From Xanthomonas maliensis (GTDB lineage: Bacteria > Pseudomonadota > Gammaproteobacteria > Xanthomonadales > Xanthomonadaceae): a stretch of 64,000 bases of DNA. Every line of letters begins with the position of its first letter. Position 1 is the stretch's first letter. Below are positions 28,287 through 37,423 of this stretch, piece by piece. Under the pieces are notes generated by a model, which saw only the letters and a program-made list of their open reading frames with translations, had not been told where the DNA came from and did no database searches. A program made the position numbers and the translations under genes. The stretch lies in the NCBI RefSeq assembly GCF_009192945.1, contig NZ_NSET01000004.1:164322-228321 (forward strand). Reading direction: 5' to 3'.

Positions 28287-29984
28287 ATGCATCACGACAC
28301 CAGCCTCATCGACATCATCGCCGTCGGCCTCGCGGTCGCCTTCATCCTTGGCACGCTTGCGCAGAAGGTGAAGCTCTCGCCGCTGGTCGGCTATCTGCTG
28401 GCGGGCGTGTGCGTGGGGCCGTTTACGCCGGGGTTCGTCGCCGACCAGACCATCGCCAACCAGCTGTCCGAATTGGGCGTGATGTTGCTGATGTTCGGCG
28501 TGGGCCTGCATTTTTCGCTCGACGATTTGATGGAAGTGAAATGGATCGCGGTGCCTGGCGCATTGGCGCAGATCGTGGTGGCCACCCTGCTCGGCTGGGC
28601 GCTGGCGTGGAGCATGGGCTGGTCGCTGATTCACGGCTTGGTGTTCGGCCTGGCGCTGTCGGTAGCCAGTACGGTGGTGTTGTTGCGCGCTCTGGAAGAA
28701 CGCCGTTTGCTGGACACCCAGCGCGGCCGCATCGCGGTGGGCTGGCTGATTGTCGAAGACCTGGTGATGGTGCTGGCATTGGTGTTGCTCCCGGCGCTGG
28801 CGGATGTGCTCGGTACCGGCACACCAGCCACGGCGCACGACGCACAATCGCCATCGCTGCTAGCCGCGCTCGGCGTGACCTTGCTCAAGATGGTGGCGTT
28901 TGTCGCGGCGATGCTGGTCATCGGCCGGCGCGTGATTCCCTGGTCGCTGGAAAAAGTGGCGGCTACCGGCTCGCGCGAACTGTTCACCCTGGCCGTCCTC
29001 GGCATCGCGCTGGGCGTGGCATTCGTGTCGGCCACGTTGTTTGGTGTGTCGTTCGCGCTGGGCGCGTTCTTCGCCGGCATGCTGCTGAAGGAATCCGAAC
29101 TCAGCCACAAGGCCGCCAACGATTCGCTGCCGTTGCGCGACGCGTTCGCGGTGCTGTTCTTCGTGTCGGTCGGCATGCTGTTCGATCCGATGATCCTGGT
29201 CGCCCATCCCTGGCAGGTGCTGGCTACCTTCCTGACCATTACGGTCGGCAAGTCGCTGGCGGCGTTCCTGATCGTGCGGGCCTTCGGCCATGCCACCGGC
29301 ACCGCGCTGACCATTTCCACCAGCCTGGCGCAGATCGGCGAGTTCTCTTTCATCCTCGCCGGTCTGGGCGTGCAGTTGGCGATCCTGCCGGAAACCGGGC
29401 GCGACCTGATCCTGGCCGGTGCGCTGTTGTCGATCATCGCCAATCCATTCCTGTTTTCCTGGCTGGATCGCTGGCAGGCCAAACATGCACAGGAAGCGCC
29501 CGCGTTGGTGGAGCCAGAGCTGCCGCCAGGCCCGCCGCTGGAACTGGAAAGCCATGCCATCGTGATCGGCTACGGCCGCGTCGGCAGCGCGCTGGCGCAG
29601 TTGCTGCGTGGGCGCGGCGTGCCGGTGCTGGTGATCGACGACAACGGCGACCACGTCGCCAAGGCGCATGCGGCCGGCATTCCCGGCATTCGTGGCAGTG
29701 CGGCGGCCGATCGCGTGTTGGCCGAAGCGCGACCGGAGCACGCCAAGATCGCCATCCTGGCCATCCCGCAGCCGCTGGAAGCCGGCGAGGCGTTGTCCAA
29801 GCTGCGCGCGATCAATCCGTCGCTGACGCTGCTGGCGCGCGCGCACAGCGATGCCGAGGTCAAGCATCTGCTGGAACATGGCGCCGACGGCGCGGTGCTG
29901 GCCGAGCGCGAGCTGGCCTATTCGCTGGCGGAGATGGTCATGGCCACCCCTCCGTATCGGGGCTTGAACGTGCCGGCATCCTGA
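28287..29984 (+). CDS. ybaL: YbaL/KefB-type cation:proton antiporter
   Basis: An inner-membrane monovalent cation:proton antiporter of the CPA2 family with a cytoplasmic nucleotide-binding regulatory domain. The 565-residue product starts MHHDTSLIDIIAVGLAVAFI, very similar to the E. coli YbaL start. The membrane part (about 1-390) shows VGYLLAGVCVGPFTPGFVAD, LLMFGVGLHFSLDDLM and FALGAFFAGMLLKESELSHK. The C-terminal TrkA-N/Rossmann domain begins at SHAIVIGYGRVGSALAQLL (about 422-440), with the adenine-binding acidic residues in VLVIDDN. Transport of K+ or of another cation is inferred from the family. Confidence 0.92.
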   Translation: MHHDTSLIDIIAVGLAVAFILGTLAQKVKLSPLVGYLLAGVCVGPFTPGFVADQTIANQLSELGVMLLMFGVGLHFSLDDLMEVKWIAVPGALAQIVVATLLGWALAWSMGWSLIHGLVFGLALSVASTVVLLRALEERRLLDTQRGRIAVGWLIVEDLVMVLALVLLPALADVLGTGTPATAHDAQSPSLLAALGVTLLKMVAFVAAMLVIGRRVIPWSLEKVAATGSRELFTLAVLGIALGVAFVSATLFGVSFALGAFFAGMLLKESELSHKAANDSLPLRDAFAVLFFVSVGMLFDPMILVAHPWQVLATFLTITVGKSLAAFLIVRAFGHATGTALTISTSLAQIGEFSFILAGLGVQLAILPETGRDLILAGALLSIIANPFLFSWLDRWQAKHAQEAPALVEPELPPGPPLELESHAIVIGYGRVGSALAQLLRGRGVPVLVIDDNGDHVAKAHAAGIPGIRGSAAADRVLAEARPEHAKIAILAIPQPLEAGEALSKLRAINPSLTLLARAHSDAEVKHLLEHGADGAVLAERELAYSLAEMVMATPPYRGLNVPAS

Positions 29985-30120
29985 GCGAGGCCCATCCCCG
30001 CCCTGAGCGGCATCCTCTGCACGGCATGGCCGTGATGGCGTCTGCGCCCCGGAAACCACTGGGCGCCTGGGAGACGATTTGACGCAATGAGACCGTGACC
30101 AACGCCGCCCTTCCCAGACA

Positions 30121-30146
30121 CACTTGATAATCATTCCCATCAAGTG
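30121..30146 (+). promoter_or_regulatory. Predicted Fur box of the siderophore operon
   Basis: A dyad with perfect 8-bp arms (CACTTGAT and ATCAAGTG) encloses AATCATTCCC; the core GATAATCATTCCCATC resembles the Fur consensus GATAATGATAATCATTATC. It stands five bases before the ATG of the first operon gene, so Fur bound there would block transcription or the start of translation. Iron-repressed siderophore expression is the expected outcome. The match is made by eye. Confidence 0.78.
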
Positions 30147-30150
30147 CAGG

Positions 30151-30939
30151 ATGAGCGCCCGTTTCACTCCGGTCTCATCCATGTCGCCCGTGGTCGGTGT
30201 CCTCAATGCCTTGCCGAGCGTCCAGCTGTGCGAGCTGCTGGGCCGCATCGGCTATGGTTTCGTGGTGCTTGATCTGGAACACGTGCTGCACGCGCCCGAG
30301 CAACTCGAACATGCGATCCGCGCGCTGGAGCTGTCCGGCTGCGAGGCGTGGGTGCGGGTGCCGGACGTCGATGAAAAGTTGATCGGCCGCGTGCTCGACG
30401 GCGGTGCGCGCGGAATCGTGGTGCCGCGTTGCGAATCGGCCGAGCAGATCGCCGCAGCCATCGCGGCCGCGCGGTTCCCGCCGCTGGGGCGTCGCGGCAT
30501 CACCGGCGGCCGGGTCACCGGCTTCGGCAATATCGGCCTGACGTCCTACATCGCCCAGGCCAACGCCGACATCCGCATCGTGCCGATGATCGAGAGCGCC
30601 GCCGGGCTGGCCGCGCTGCCGCAGATCCTCGCCGTGCCCGGCGTCGCGCTGGTGATGGAAGGCGCGCTCGATCTGGCGCTGGACCTCGGCCTGGGACCGG
30701 AGCCCACCCATCCGCAGGTCTGGGCCGCGCTGCAACGGATGCATGCCCACTGCCTGGCCGCCGCGGTGCCGTTCTGCCCGAATCCCCGCACCGACGCGCA
30801 ACGCGCGCATTGGCTGCAGACCCCCGACCTGCGCTGGCTGTTGGCCGGCGAGGATCGTTCGCTGATCCAGCGCGCGTTGCGTGGCCATCTCGCCGCCTAC
30901 GCCGCCCCTTCCCCATCCGCCTGCAGGAGCACGCCGTAA
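30151..30939 (+). CDS. HpcH/HpaI family aldolase in siderophore operon
   Basis: A 262-residue TIM-barrel protein of the HpcH/HpaI (2-keto-3-deoxy acid aldolase/citrate lyase beta) family. Visible motifs are VVLDLEHVLHAPEQ, GARGIVVPRCESAEQ, the MIESAAGLAALP strand and ALDLALDLG in the position of the metal/substrate loop. The ATG at 30151 is chosen; a TTG at 30124 lies inside the Fur box, and an ATG at 30181 is a second possibility. The stop is one base before the receptor ATG, so the genes are coupled. It could make or recycle a keto-acid building block such as 2-oxoglutarate or citrate for the siderophore. That is inference from context only, because the classical pvs operon lacks this gene. 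Confidence 0.83.
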   Translation: MSARFTPVSSMSPVVGVLNALPSVQLCELLGRIGYGFVVLDLEHVLHAPEQLEHAIRALELSGCEAWVRVPDVDEKLIGRVLDGGARGIVVPRCESAEQIAAAIAAARFPPLGRRGITGGRVTGFGNIGLTSYIAQANADIRIVPMIESAAGLAALPQILAVPGVALVMEGALDLALDLGLGPEPTHPQVWAALQRMHAHCLAAAVPFCPNPRTDAQRAHWLQTPDLRWLLAGEDRSLIQRALRGHLAAYAAPSPSACRSTP

Positions 30940-30940
30940 G

Positions 30941-33061
30941 ATGCGCAGTGTCCGTTTTCATATCCTGGCCGTTGCGCTGGCAACGCTGATCGTCGGCGTG
31001 CCGCCGCTGCATGCCGGCGAGCCCCAGGTCGACGATGACGCACCGCCGATCCGCGCGCTGGATGCCATCCAGGTGCAGGGCAGCCTGCTCGGCCGCTCGC
31101 AGCCGGACGATGTACAGCGGTATGCCGGCAGTCGGCAGGTGATCGACCGCGAACAATTACGCAATGGCGGCAATCGCTCGCTGGACGATGCCTTGCAACG
31201 CGTACCCGGCATCAAGATCTTCGACGAGACCGGCACCGGTGCGCTGCCGCAGCTGATGCTGCGCGGCTTGTACGAAAGCCGCAGCGGCCGCGTGCAGGTG
31301 CTGGAAGACGGCATTCCGCTTGCGCTGGCGCCCTACGGCCAGACCAGCCTGTCGTTGTTCCCGGTGGGGTTGAACCAGATCGACCGCATCGACATCGTCC
31401 GTGGCGGTGCCGCCGTGCAGTACGGCCCCAACAACGTCGGCGGGGTGATCAACCTGGTCAGCAAGGAGATCCCCAGCACCTGGAGCACCACGCTGGCGCA
31501 GAAGGTCACTGCCGGTGGCGCCGGCCACTTCCTGTACGACAGTGCAGTCAGCAGCGGCGGCTATCTCAGCGATAACTTCGGCCTGCAGGTCGATGCCAAC
31601 CGCACCTGGGGCGAGTACTGGCGTGCGCACAGCGACACCGACATCAGCAACCTGCGCGTGCGCGCGGAGTGGTGGCTGGATGAGCACAAGCTGCTCAAGG
31701 CCAGCGTGCAACGCTACCTGGTGGACATGGACCTGGCCGGTGCGCTGAGTCCGGACGACTACCGCCGCGATCCGCGCCAGTCCACGCGTCCGTTGGACAG
31801 CTTCAACGGCCGCACCACGCGCGCTTCGCTGGGCTACCAACAACTGTTCGGCGATGTCGGGCCGTTGCAGGATCTGCGCCTGGACTGGAACAGCTTCAGC
31901 GCGCACAGCAGCCGCAACTTCATCGTCGGCCTGCGCCAGGCGTCCACTGAAACCTGGCGGCCGGACTTGCCGCCGCAACTGCGGCAGACCGCTCCGCGCG
32001 ATTTCCGCGTGGTCGGCACCGAGCCACGCCTGAGCTGGACCATGGGTGACACTGGCGGCGTGCGTCAGCAGTGGACCGCCGGCGTGCGCGCGGTCAATGA
32101 GGACATCGATTTCCTGGTCGGCAATCTGCGCTTGCGCGATGGCGTCTCCACCACCGTGCGCGATTGGCAGTTCGAAGACCGCGCATTGGCTGCCTACGTC
32201 AGCAACGCGATCAGCCTGGCCGACGAGCGCGTCACCATCACCCCGGGATTGCGCTACGAGCGGCTGGACTCGCACTATCTCAACCGTGCCACCGGCCAGC
32301 GTACGCTCAATCAGACACGCGACCTGCTGCCCGGCCTGACGCTCGGTTTCCAGGCCACCGAACAGTGGTATCTGTACGCGGACGGGCAGCGCTCGCTGCG
32401 CGCGCCGCAGGTCACCCAGATCATCTTCGGCAACAACCTCGACGCCGAGCTGGCCTGGAACTACGAGGCCGGTGCGCGCTACCAGCCCAATGCGCGCACC
32501 CGCATCCAGTTCGGCGGCTATCTGATCGACTTCGATCAGCAGATCCAGCTGGACAACACCACACGCGTGTTCCGCAACCTCGGCAAGACCCGCCATCAGG
32601 GTGGCGAGGTGCAACTGCAATGGAGTCCGCTGTCGGTGCCGGCACTCACGCTCGATGCCGGCTACGCCTATCTGGATGCCAGCCAGGAATCGGGGCAGTT
32701 CCGCGGTCTGCGCGTGCCGTATACCTCGCGCAACCAGATCACCCTCGGCGGCAACTACGCCATCGGTCATACCACTGTCGCCTTGTCCAGCTACTACTTC
32801 AGCAAGGCCTTCAGCGATGCGGCCAACACCGTACAGGAGAACGCCATCGCCTCGGTTGGCCAGCTGCCCGCGTACTGGGTGTGGAATGCGCAAGTGAGCC
32901 ACACCTTGCTGCAACGTGATGGGCAGAAGTTGAGCGCGTCGCTGGCGATCAACAACCTGTTCGATCGCCAGTACTGGTTCCGCGGCGTCGATACCAGTCC
33001 GTGGGGTCGCCAGGCGGCACCGGGACGCACGCTGACCGCGGGACTGGAATACACCTTCTGA
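30941..33061 (+). CDS. xsuA: TonB-dependent ferric-siderophore receptor (PsuA/XsuA type)
   Basis: The likely outer-membrane receptor for the siderophore made by this operon. The ATG at 30941 with CAGGAG upstream gives 706 residues; the signal peptide is MRSVRFHILAVALATLIVGV and cleavage is near HAGEP. The N-terminus is short (DAIQVQG as TonB box), with no extra signalling domain. The plug includes LQRVPGIKIFDETGTGALPQ and RGGAAVQYGPNNVGGVINLV, a FecA-like pattern. The barrel ends GRTLTAGLEYTF. It sits between the aldolase and the ligase gene of a vibrioferrin-like operon, the place of a cognate receptor. It belongs to a different subfamily from the tandem receptors. Confidence 0.88.
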   Translation: MRSVRFHILAVALATLIVGVPPLHAGEPQVDDDAPPIRALDAIQVQGSLLGRSQPDDVQRYAGSRQVIDREQLRNGGNRSLDDALQRVPGIKIFDETGTGALPQLMLRGLYESRSGRVQVLEDGIPLALAPYGQTSLSLFPVGLNQIDRIDIVRGGAAVQYGPNNVGGVINLVSKEIPSTWSTTLAQKVTAGGAGHFLYDSAVSSGGYLSDNFGLQVDANRTWGEYWRAHSDTDISNLRVRAEWWLDEHKLLKASVQRYLVDMDLAGALSPDDYRRDPRQSTRPLDSFNGRTTRASLGYQQLFGDVGPLQDLRLDWNSFSAHSSRNFIVGLRQASTETWRPDLPPQLRQTAPRDFRVVGTEPRLSWTMGDTGGVRQQWTAGVRAVNEDIDFLVGNLRLRDGVSTTVRDWQFEDRALAAYVSNAISLADERVTITPGLRYERLDSHYLNRATGQRTLNQTRDLLPGLTLGFQATEQWYLYADGQRSLRAPQVTQIIFGNNLDAELAWNYEAGARYQPNARTRIQFGGYLIDFDQQIQLDNTTRVFRNLGKTRHQGGEVQLQWSPLSVPALTLDAGYAYLDASQESGQFRGLRVPYTSRNQITLGGNYAIGHTTVALSSYYFSKAFSDAANTVQENAIASVGQLPAYWVWNAQVSHTLLQRDGQKLSASLAINNLFDRQYWFRGVDTSPWGRQAAPGRTLTAGLEYTF

Positions 33062-33140
33062 GTTTGTGTTGAAACGGCGGCCCTCGTGGCCGCCAGCGAC
33101 CGACGCGCAGTCCGCGCGTCATTGCCGCAGCCGCGGCGTT

Positions 33141-33156
33141 GCGATGCATGCATCGC
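33141..33156. repeat. Perfect 16-bp palindrome
   Basis: GCGATGCATGCATCGC is a perfect palindrome in the 176-bp spacer between the receptor and the ATP-grasp gene. It could be a short mRNA hairpin or a protein site. The same spacer has a small GGCGGCC/GGCCGCC stem at about 33077-33095, which may give partial termination between uptake and synthesis genes. Confidence 0.5.
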
Positions 33157-33237
33157 AGGCCACCCAGCGCCTATCGGCGTCAGGCAGCCCGTTTCCACAT
33201 CGGTGTGTCCTTACCGTCCTGTCGAACGAGAGCTGCC

Positions 33238-34464
33238 ATGAACGTCCTCCCCACTGTACCGCTGGTGATCCTTGCCCACGTCTGCCACCCGGCCGTCACC
33301 GACGGCTTCCTGCCCGCCGCCCACCGGCTGGGCGTGCCGGTCTGGTTGCTGACCGACCATCGCCACGACCATCTGGCTTACTTCCGCAATCAGCCAGCGC
33401 ATGCGCCGCAGCGGGTGATCGAGTGCGATGTGTTCAATCCGCTCGGCGTGCTGGATCTGCTGCACGACAGCGGCATCCGGCCCGCGGGGGTGTTCAGCAA
33501 CAGCGATCATCTGCAGACCAGTACCGCGCTGGTCGCCGCCGGCCTGGGCCTGCCCGGCAAGGACTGGCAGGTCTGCCATGCGGCCAAGAACAAGGCGGCG
33601 ATGCGGCAGCGGCTGCGGGCACGGGGTCTGCCGGCGCCCTGGTTCTGCAGCGTAACGCCCGACAGCGGATTGCCCGCCGACATTCCGTGGCCGGTGGTGG
33701 CCAAGCCGCGCGAAGGCGTCGCCAGTCTGGACGTGCGCTACTGCGCCGACGCAGCACAGCTGCGCACCTATTTGGATGACTTCTGGCAACGCCAGCCGCA
33801 ACGCACGGTGCTGCTGGAAGGCATGCTCGAGGGTCCGTTGTTCACCCTGGAGACGCTGGGCGATGGCGAACGCCTGCATGCGCTGGGCGGCTTCCGGGTG
33901 CAGCTGTCGCCGCCACCGCACTTCATCGAGTGCGAAGCGCGCTGGGATGGGGGCACCGACACCCCGGTGGTGGCGCAGGCGCTGGCGCAGCTGCGCGCCT
34001 TCGGCGTCGGCTTCGGGCTTTGCCACAGCGAATTCATCCTGACCGCCGACGGGCCGGTGCTGGTGGAGATCAACTACCGCAGCATCGGCGACCGTCGCGA
34101 ATTCCTGCTCGATGCGATGTTTGGCCAGCACTGGTTCGCCGCCGCACTGGCGCCGCATCTGGGGCTGCCATTGCCGACCTTGCAGCCTACGCGCGCGCAG
34201 GCCGTGCTGCGCTACTACGTGGCCGACCGCGAAGGCGAACTGGTCGCGGCCAGCAGCGACGGTCAGTTGCACGACGCGCACAGCGTGGCGCAGTACCGGC
34301 GCCTGCGGGCGCCCGGCGAACAGATCCGGCTCAGCCACTCCAACAAGGACTATCTGGGCGCGCTCAGCGTGCTGGCCAACGATGTCTCGGCATTGGATCA
34401 GGCACTGGCGCAGGCCGAGGCCGGCCTGCATTGGCGCATCGACAGCGCGGAGCTGCGCGCATGA
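33238..34464 (+). CDS. pvsA: ATP-grasp ligase of siderophore synthesis (PvsA-like)
   Basis: A 408-residue ATP-grasp enzyme that would ligate a carboxylic acid to an amine during siderophore assembly. The ATG at 33238 (MNVLPTVPLVILAHVCHP) follows a weak GAGAG site. ATP-grasp features are the lysine in WPVVAKPREGVASLDVR, the strand TVLLEGMLEGPLFTLETLG, and the metal-binding CHSEFILTADGPVLVEINYR. In vibrioferrin synthesis the homologue is thought to add the 2-oxoglutarate-derived moiety to the alanine part. Xanthomonas literature uses xss names for this operon; I keep the pvs letters because the letter mapping is not certain. The stop overlaps the next start (ATGA). Confidence 0.82.
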   Translation: MNVLPTVPLVILAHVCHPAVTDGFLPAAHRLGVPVWLLTDHRHDHLAYFRNQPAHAPQRVIECDVFNPLGVLDLLHDSGIRPAGVFSNSDHLQTSTALVAAGLGLPGKDWQVCHAAKNKAAMRQRLRARGLPAPWFCSVTPDSGLPADIPWPVVAKPREGVASLDVRYCADAAQLRTYLDDFWQRQPQRTVLLEGMLEGPLFTLETLGDGERLHALGGFRVQLSPPPHFIECEARWDGGTDTPVVAQALAQLRAFGVGFGLCHSEFILTADGPVLVEINYRSIGDRREFLLDAMFGQHWFAAALAPHLGLPLPTLQPTRAQAVLRYYVADREGELVAASSDGQLHDAHSVAQYRRLRAPGEQIRLSHSNKDYLGALSVLANDVSALDQALAQAEAGLHWRIDSAELRA

Positions 34465-36257
34465 GCCTGCCCGAGGATCGTCGCTATATCGCCATCCGCA
34501 TCATCGATGCCTGTCTGCGCGAAGACCTGCGCGGCATCGTCAGCCGCGGTCGCGCCGCCGTTCCCGACAGCGAGGTCCTGGCGCAGTGGCCGCAACCACA
34601 TCCGCACGATGGCTGGTGGCGGATCGACCACGTGCCCGGTGGCACCGTGTGGCTGCCGGTACGCTGGCAAGGTTGCCTGCAGCCGCTCAGTGCCTGCGAC
34701 GACCGCTGGCTGGTCCAGCACGCCGATCGGATCGAGCGTGAACAAGGGACGGCAGCCTGGCTGCAGCGCATGGCCACTGGCCTGGACACAGACACCCAAC
34801 AGCTGCATCGCGCTTACGCCGACGAAGCCGACTGCGCAGCCGTGCATCGCGCACTCGCACGCGAGGCCTTCGCAGCACAGTCGCCGGCGCTGATGCAGGC
34901 GCTGACCCATCCCGATGCCGCCGAGCGCGCGTACCGCTGCGATCAGTTGGCAAGTTACCGCGATCATCCGTTCTACCCCACCGCGCGCGCCAAGGCCGGC
35001 CTGGAAGCGGAGGCAGTCCGCCGCTATGCGCCCGAATTCGCACCGAGCTTCGCCCTGCAGTGGCTGGCGATCCCACGCCAGCACGCCAGCCTCACCTCGC
35101 CGATCGAACCGTCGCTATGGCCGGATTTCACCCGCCTGGGCCTGCCGGCGTCGTTGGCCGATAGCCATATCGCCTGGCCGGTGCATCCGCTGGTGTGGGC
35201 GCGCCTGCAGCAGCCGGAGTTCGCGCTGCCGGACGGTAGCTGGCAGGCACCGCGCAGCTACCTGGAGGTGCGCCCCACGCTGTCGGTACGCACCGTCGTG
35301 CCGCTGCAGCATCCGCAGCTGCACCTGAAACTGCCGATTCCGATGCGCACCCTGGGCGCGCTCAACCTGCGCCTGATCAAGCCGTCGACGCTGTACGACG
35401 GCCATTGGCTGGAGCGCGTGCTGCGCCTGATCGATGCACAGGACCCCGCGCTGCGCGGCCGCTGCCTGCATGCCGACGAAGCGCACGGCGGCCATGTCGC
35501 GCAGGCACGTCACCTGGCGTATTTACTGCGCCGCTATCCGCCGTTGGACGGCCTCACCCTGGTGCCGGTGGCCGCGTTGTGTGCGCCGATGCCCGACGGC
35601 CGGCCGCTAGCGTTGCATCTGGCCGATCGCGTCACCGGCGGCGACCTGCTGGCCTGGTGGGGCGACTATTGCGCGCTGCTGCTGGGCGTGCATCTACGCC
35701 TGTGGCTGCGCTACGGCATCGCCCTGGAAGCCAATCAGCAAAACAGCGTGCTGGTGTACGCCGATGGCCAGCCACCACGCCTGTTGATGAAGGACAACGA
35801 CGCCGCCCGCGTGCACTTGCCGCAACTCCGCGCGCAAGTGCCTGCGGTGGAGGCGCTGGGTCCGCTGCACGACGCGCGCATCGCGGTGGACGAACAACAG
35901 GCGCTGGCGCGGATGTTCTGCACCATCATCCTGCAGCTGGACCTGCAAGCGGTGCTCGAAGGCCTGGCCGACTGGCAACCTGCACTGCGCGGGCCGTTAC
36001 AGGCACAGCTACAGGCACAGCTGGCAACGGCGATCCAGGCACTGGAGGCAGAGGGCGTGGACACCACGCCTGCGCGCACAGTGCTGTCGGCGCCGCGCTT
36101 GCCGGTGAAATACCTGCTCAGCGCTGGCAGCTTGCTCAGCAAGGCGCAGACCGGCGCCGCCGACATCAACAAGTTCTACGGCGACAGCGCGCCGAATCCC
36201 TTTGGCGAGACGTTCGCCACACGCATGCCGCGCCGCCAGGCCGGAGCGGGACGATGA
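34461..36257 (+). CDS. pvsB: IucA/IucC-family NIS siderophore synthetase (PvsB-like)
   Basis: A 598-residue NRPS-independent siderophore synthetase that activates a citrate-type carboxyl with ATP and joins it to an amine or alcohol. The ATG at 34461 overlaps the preceding stop by four bases. Family features are HLKLPIPMRTLGALNLRLIK (about 295-314), ALEANQQNSVLVYADGQPPR in the nucleotide-binding region, LMKDNDAARVHL, and a C-terminal helical FhuF-like part. It is one of two synthetases in the operon, consistent with an asymmetric citrate conjugate such as vibrioferrin. Which synthetase does which step is taken from the gene order in Vibrio. Confidence 0.88.
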   Translation: MSLPEDRRYIAIRIIDACLREDLRGIVSRGRAAVPDSEVLAQWPQPHPHDGWWRIDHVPGGTVWLPVRWQGCLQPLSACDDRWLVQHADRIEREQGTAAWLQRMATGLDTDTQQLHRAYADEADCAAVHRALAREAFAAQSPALMQALTHPDAAERAYRCDQLASYRDHPFYPTARAKAGLEAEAVRRYAPEFAPSFALQWLAIPRQHASLTSPIEPSLWPDFTRLGLPASLADSHIAWPVHPLVWARLQQPEFALPDGSWQAPRSYLEVRPTLSVRTVVPLQHPQLHLKLPIPMRTLGALNLRLIKPSTLYDGHWLERVLRLIDAQDPALRGRCLHADEAHGGHVAQARHLAYLLRRYPPLDGLTLVPVAALCAPMPDGRPLALHLADRVTGGDLLAWWGDYCALLLGVHLRLWLRYGIALEANQQNSVLVYADGQPPRLLMKDNDAARVHLPQLRAQVPAVEALGPLHDARIAVDEQQALARMFCTIILQLDLQAVLEGLADWQPALRGPLQAQLQAQLATAIQALEAEGVDTTPARTVLSAPRLPVKYLLSAGSLLSKAQTGAADINKFYGDSAPNPFGETFATRMPRRQAGAGR

Positions 36258-37423
36258 GGCGTGTTCTCGGCCCAGTGCTCGCGGCGCACTATCTGGCGGC
36301 GTTCACCGCGCTCGGCATGCCGTTGTTCCTGCCGCAGGTCCTGGCCGAACTGGCACCGTCGGCGGCGGTGGGCTGGAGTGGGGTGTTGTATGTATTGCCT
36401 ACCTTGTGCACAGCGTTGACGGCCAGCAGTTGGGGGCGGCTGGCCGACCGCTATGGACGCAAGCGCTCGCTGCTGCGCGCACAGCTCGGGCTGGCGCTGG
36501 GCTTTGTGATCGCCGGTTATGCGCCGTCGTTGGGCTGGCTGGTGCTGGGCCTGGTCGTGCAAGGCGCCTGCGGCGGCTCGCTGGCGGCGGCCAATGCCTA
36601 TCTGGCCAGCCAGCCGCAGGCGGGCCCATTGGCGCGTGCGCTCGACTGGACCCAGTACTCGGCTCGGTTGGCGATGGTCACCGCACCGGCGCTGCTGGGA
36701 CTGGCTCTGGCCTTCGGGCCGGCACAGGCACTGTATCGCGTACTGGCACTGCTGCCGCTGCTGGCATTCGCGCTGACCTGGTGGTTGCCGTCCGATCCGC
36801 CGCGCCCACGGTCCACCCCTGACGGCCATGCCGCGGACAAGGGGGCATCTGTTGCCACTGGCAGCGCCTGGCCTGCGCTGCTGCTGGCGCAGTTTCTGTT
36901 CTGCTTCGCGATGGTGGTGACCTTCCCCTATTTCATTCCCTACGCGCTTGCCCGCGGCGCCGGCCATGACGCACTGGCCGGCCTGCTCTACAGCCTGCCG
37001 CATCTGGTCTATCTGGTGGTGCTGCCCTGGTGGCGGCGTGGCGATGGCGAAGCGTGGTTGCTGCCCGGATTGCTGCTGTTCGCTGCGGCCAGTCTCTGGC
37101 AGGCGCAGCTGCATGACACCGGCGCGCTGGCGCTGGCACGCCTGGCCTTCGGCCTGGGCATGTTGGCCGGCTTGCGCGGGCTCAACGGCCGCTTGGCCGC
37201 AGTCGCCAGCGGCAGCGGTGCCGGACGCCTGTTCGGCCGCTTCGATGCCTGCGGCAAGTGGGCCGGCGTGCTCGCCGGCGCCGTCGCCGGCGCGCTGGCA
37301 CAAGCCGCCGGCCCTGCCACCGCGTTCCTGGCCGCCGCGCTGGCCGCGGCCGCGGCCGCACTGACCGTCCTGCTGTCCTTTCCGTCGAGGAGATCCGCCG
37401 ATGTCGTCGCCCACGATGCTTGA
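36254..37423 (+). CDS. pvsC: MFS siderophore exporter (PvsC-like)
   Basis: A 389-residue 12-helix major facilitator placed between two siderophore synthetase genes, as pvsC is in vibrioferrin operons, so siderophore export is the likely role. The ATG at 36254 overlaps the end of pvsB by four bases. The MFS signature between helices 2 and 3 is GRLADRYGRKRSLLRAQLG (about 59-77), and the second half has GLNGRLAAVASGSGAGRLFG. A basic linker (PPRPRSTPDGHAADKG) marks the central loop. The 3' end overlaps pvsD by 23 bp. Confidence 0.86.
   Translation: MRRVLGPVLAAHYLAAFTALGMPLFLPQVLAELAPSAAVGWSGVLYVLPTLCTALTASSWGRLADRYGRKRSLLRAQLGLALGFVIAGYAPSLGWLVLGLVVQGACGGSLAAANAYLASQPQAGPLARALDWTQYSARLAMVTAPALLGLALAFGPAQALYRVLALLPLLAFALTWWLPSDPPRPRSTPDGHAADKGASVATGSAWPALLLAQFLFCFAMVVTFPYFIPYALARGAGHDALAGLLYSLPHLVYLVVLPWWRRGDGEAWLLPGLLLFAAASLWQAQLHDTGALALARLAFGLGMLAGLRGLNGRLAAVASGSGAGRLFGRFDACGKWAGVLAGAVAGALAQAAGPATAFLAAALAAAAAALTVLLSFPSRRSADVVAHDA

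Noticed and set aside
30124..30150. TTG start for the aldolase at 30124.
   Set aside because: It lies inside the Fur box and has no ribosome binding site; the ATG at 30151 or 30181 is more likely.
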